Assembly (NCBI GenBank): GCA_019113665.1
Contig: DXGW01000193.1
Location: forward strand, 1 to 7,053
Direction of reading: 5' to 3'
DNA from: Candidatus Alistipes excrementipullorum
GTDB lineage: Bacteria > Bacteroidota > Bacteroidia > Bacteroidales > Rikenellaceae
Length of the DNA: 7,053 bases
The notes under the pieces were generated by a model. That model was not told the origin of the DNA. It saw only the letters and a list, made by a program, of their open reading frames with translations, and did not search any database. The position numbers and the translations under genes are program-made. Positions 6,473 through 7,053 of this stretch are shown one piece after another. Positions within the stretch are counted from its first letter, which is position 1; each line of letters begins with the position of its first letter.

Positions 6473-6946
6473 TTAGTTGCCGGTTTCGGCATCTTCGTCA
6501 AGAACGATATTGCCAAGGTCGGCGGAATATGACTTAATCCATGCTCCGGACGAGATTTTATCGCTTTCGGTGACCTGGACCTCCACCTCCTTCGGGGTGA
6601 ATTCCCCTCCGTTCTCCGCACCGTCGACATCTTCGAAGCCGACCTTTATGGAGTAAGGCGGTGCGTCAAAACTGTATATCTTTGCCTCGATTACGGTGTT
6701 GCCGTCGCTGTCGGAGTAACTCTCACCGTTGCTGTCGAATTCGTAGTATTCGTGGCCGTAATACGCCGTATAGCTTGCGGCCTGCACCCTTATCCCTTTG
6801 ACGGGCCGGTTGGCATTGTCCGTAACCCTCGCTTTCAGCGAAAACTCAACGGTCGGGCAACCGTAGGCGTCGAGGTTCTTTTCTTCGCAGGCGGCAGCCC
6901 CGAATCCGAGCAGTACAAGCAGGATTTTAAGGATTTTCTCTTTCAT
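6473..6946 (-). CDS. Radical SAM-associated putative lipoprotein
   Basis: A 157-aa precursor with a clear lipoprotein signal: MKEKILKILLVLLGFGAAAC, short basic n-region, hydrophobic core, lipobox ending at Cys20. The Glu-Glu after the Cys suits outer-membrane, possibly surface, placement in Bacteroidota. The mature part begins with the motif YGCP (28-31), then FSLKARVTDNANRPVKGIRV (35-54), resembling the first strands of the Ig-like 'carboxypeptidase regulatory' fold. A Tyr-rich stretch (YTAYYGHEYYEF, 59-70), an acidic Ser/Asp turn (74-84) and an acidic tail (EDAETGN) follow. The frame extends back to an ATG at 6997, but that would place the promoter -7 box inside the gene and spoil the signal peptide, so 6946 is chosen. 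It is the first gene of a pair with the radical SAM enzyme and is presumed to be its substrate. No enzymatic motif is seen. It matches my memory of family TIGR04134. Confidence 0.88.
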   Translation of the reverse strand: MKEKILKILLVLLGFGAAACEEKNLDAYGCPTVEFSLKARVTDNANRPVKGIRVQAASYTAYYGHEYYEFDSNGESYSDSDGNTVIEAKIYSFDAPPYSIKVGFEDVDGAENGGEFTPKEVEVQVTESDKISSGAWIKSYSADLGNIVLDEDAETGN

Positions 6947-6966
6947 GGCAAGGCATATCAGGTAAA

Positions 6967-6998
6967 CAAATATAGTGATTCTCATCGTAAAACACAAA
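6967..6998 (-). promoter_or_regulatory. Bacteroidetes-type promoter for the lipoprotein/radical SAM pair
   Basis: The minus strand reads TTTG (6998-6995), 20 bp, then TATATTTG (6974-6967), which matches both the -33 TTTG and -7 TAnnTTTG consensus with standard spacing. The lipoprotein ATG is 20 bp after the -7 box, leaving a leader of roughly 14 nt. Confidence 0.78.
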
Positions 6999-7026
6999 TC
7001 AATGCGAACTTTTGACGGTTCTTTTG

Positions 7027-7034
7027 TATTTTTG
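7027..7034 (+). promoter_or_regulatory. Putative rightward -7 promoter box at the window edge
   Basis: TATTTTTG matches TAnnTTTG on the plus strand. The nearest upstream TTTG (7011-7014) is only 12 bp away, so the -33 element is poor. An ATG at 7049-7051, 14 bp after the box, could start a divergent gene, but too little sequence remains to support a coding call. Confidence 0.4.
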
Positions 7035-7053
7035 CGGCGCTAATCATAATGTA

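Noticed and set aside
6947..6997. Upstream ATG at 6997 extending the lipoprotein by 17 residues
   Set aside because: The extension would contain the -7 promoter box at 6974-6967 and precede a well-formed signal peptide starting at 6946.
6752..7015. 87-aa plus-strand ORF at the right edge
   Set aside because: It is antisense to the lipoprotein and crosses its promoter, and it has no recognisable features.

Overview
The window looks like chromosome of a gut-type Bacteroidota, probably Alistipes/Rikenellaceae or a close relative. The support is three promoters with the Bacteroidetes -7 box TAnnTTTG, weak Shine-Dalgarno sites, a radical SAM/lipoprotein gene pair of a kind I know only from this phylum, fairly GC-rich genes with AT-rich promoters, and a tRNA without an encoded CCA. 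The genus is inferred, not shown.

Layout. Positions 1-1168 (+) hold the 3' part of an outer-membrane efflux channel gene (TolC/OprM/NodT type). It ends at a strong rho-independent terminator (1191-1224). The gene-poor stretch 1169-1616 holds that terminator, an intact tRNA-Gly(CCC) on the minus strand (1502-1573) with its own terminator, and a second partial copy of the tRNA 3' end plus terminator 194 bp away. From 1617 to 6946 every gene is on the minus strand. In transcription order these are a small lipoprotein (6946-6473), a radical SAM/SPASM enzyme (6466-5384), elongation factor 4 LepA (5333-3543) and a long-chain acyl-CoA synthetase (3527-1617), followed by the tRNA. The right edge (6947-7053) is an intergenic promoter region. 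It carries a textbook minus-strand promoter for the lipoprotein and a plus-strand -7 box pointing out of the window.

How the genes work together. The lipoprotein and radical SAM genes are 6 nt apart under one promoter and form a two-gene unit. It matches the poorly characterised 'rSAM/lipoprotein system', in which the enzyme is presumed to modify the lipoprotein. lepA has its own promoter in the 50-nt gap after the radical SAM gene. It is followed 15 nt later by the acyl-CoA synthetase, so those two are probably co-transcribed. The efflux channel is convergent and unrelated; its RND pump and adaptor genes would lie to the left, outside the window.

The most notable items are the radical SAM/lipoprotein pair, the duplicated tRNA-Gly 3' end (a possible integration scar), and two inverted repeats placed directly on predicted promoters.
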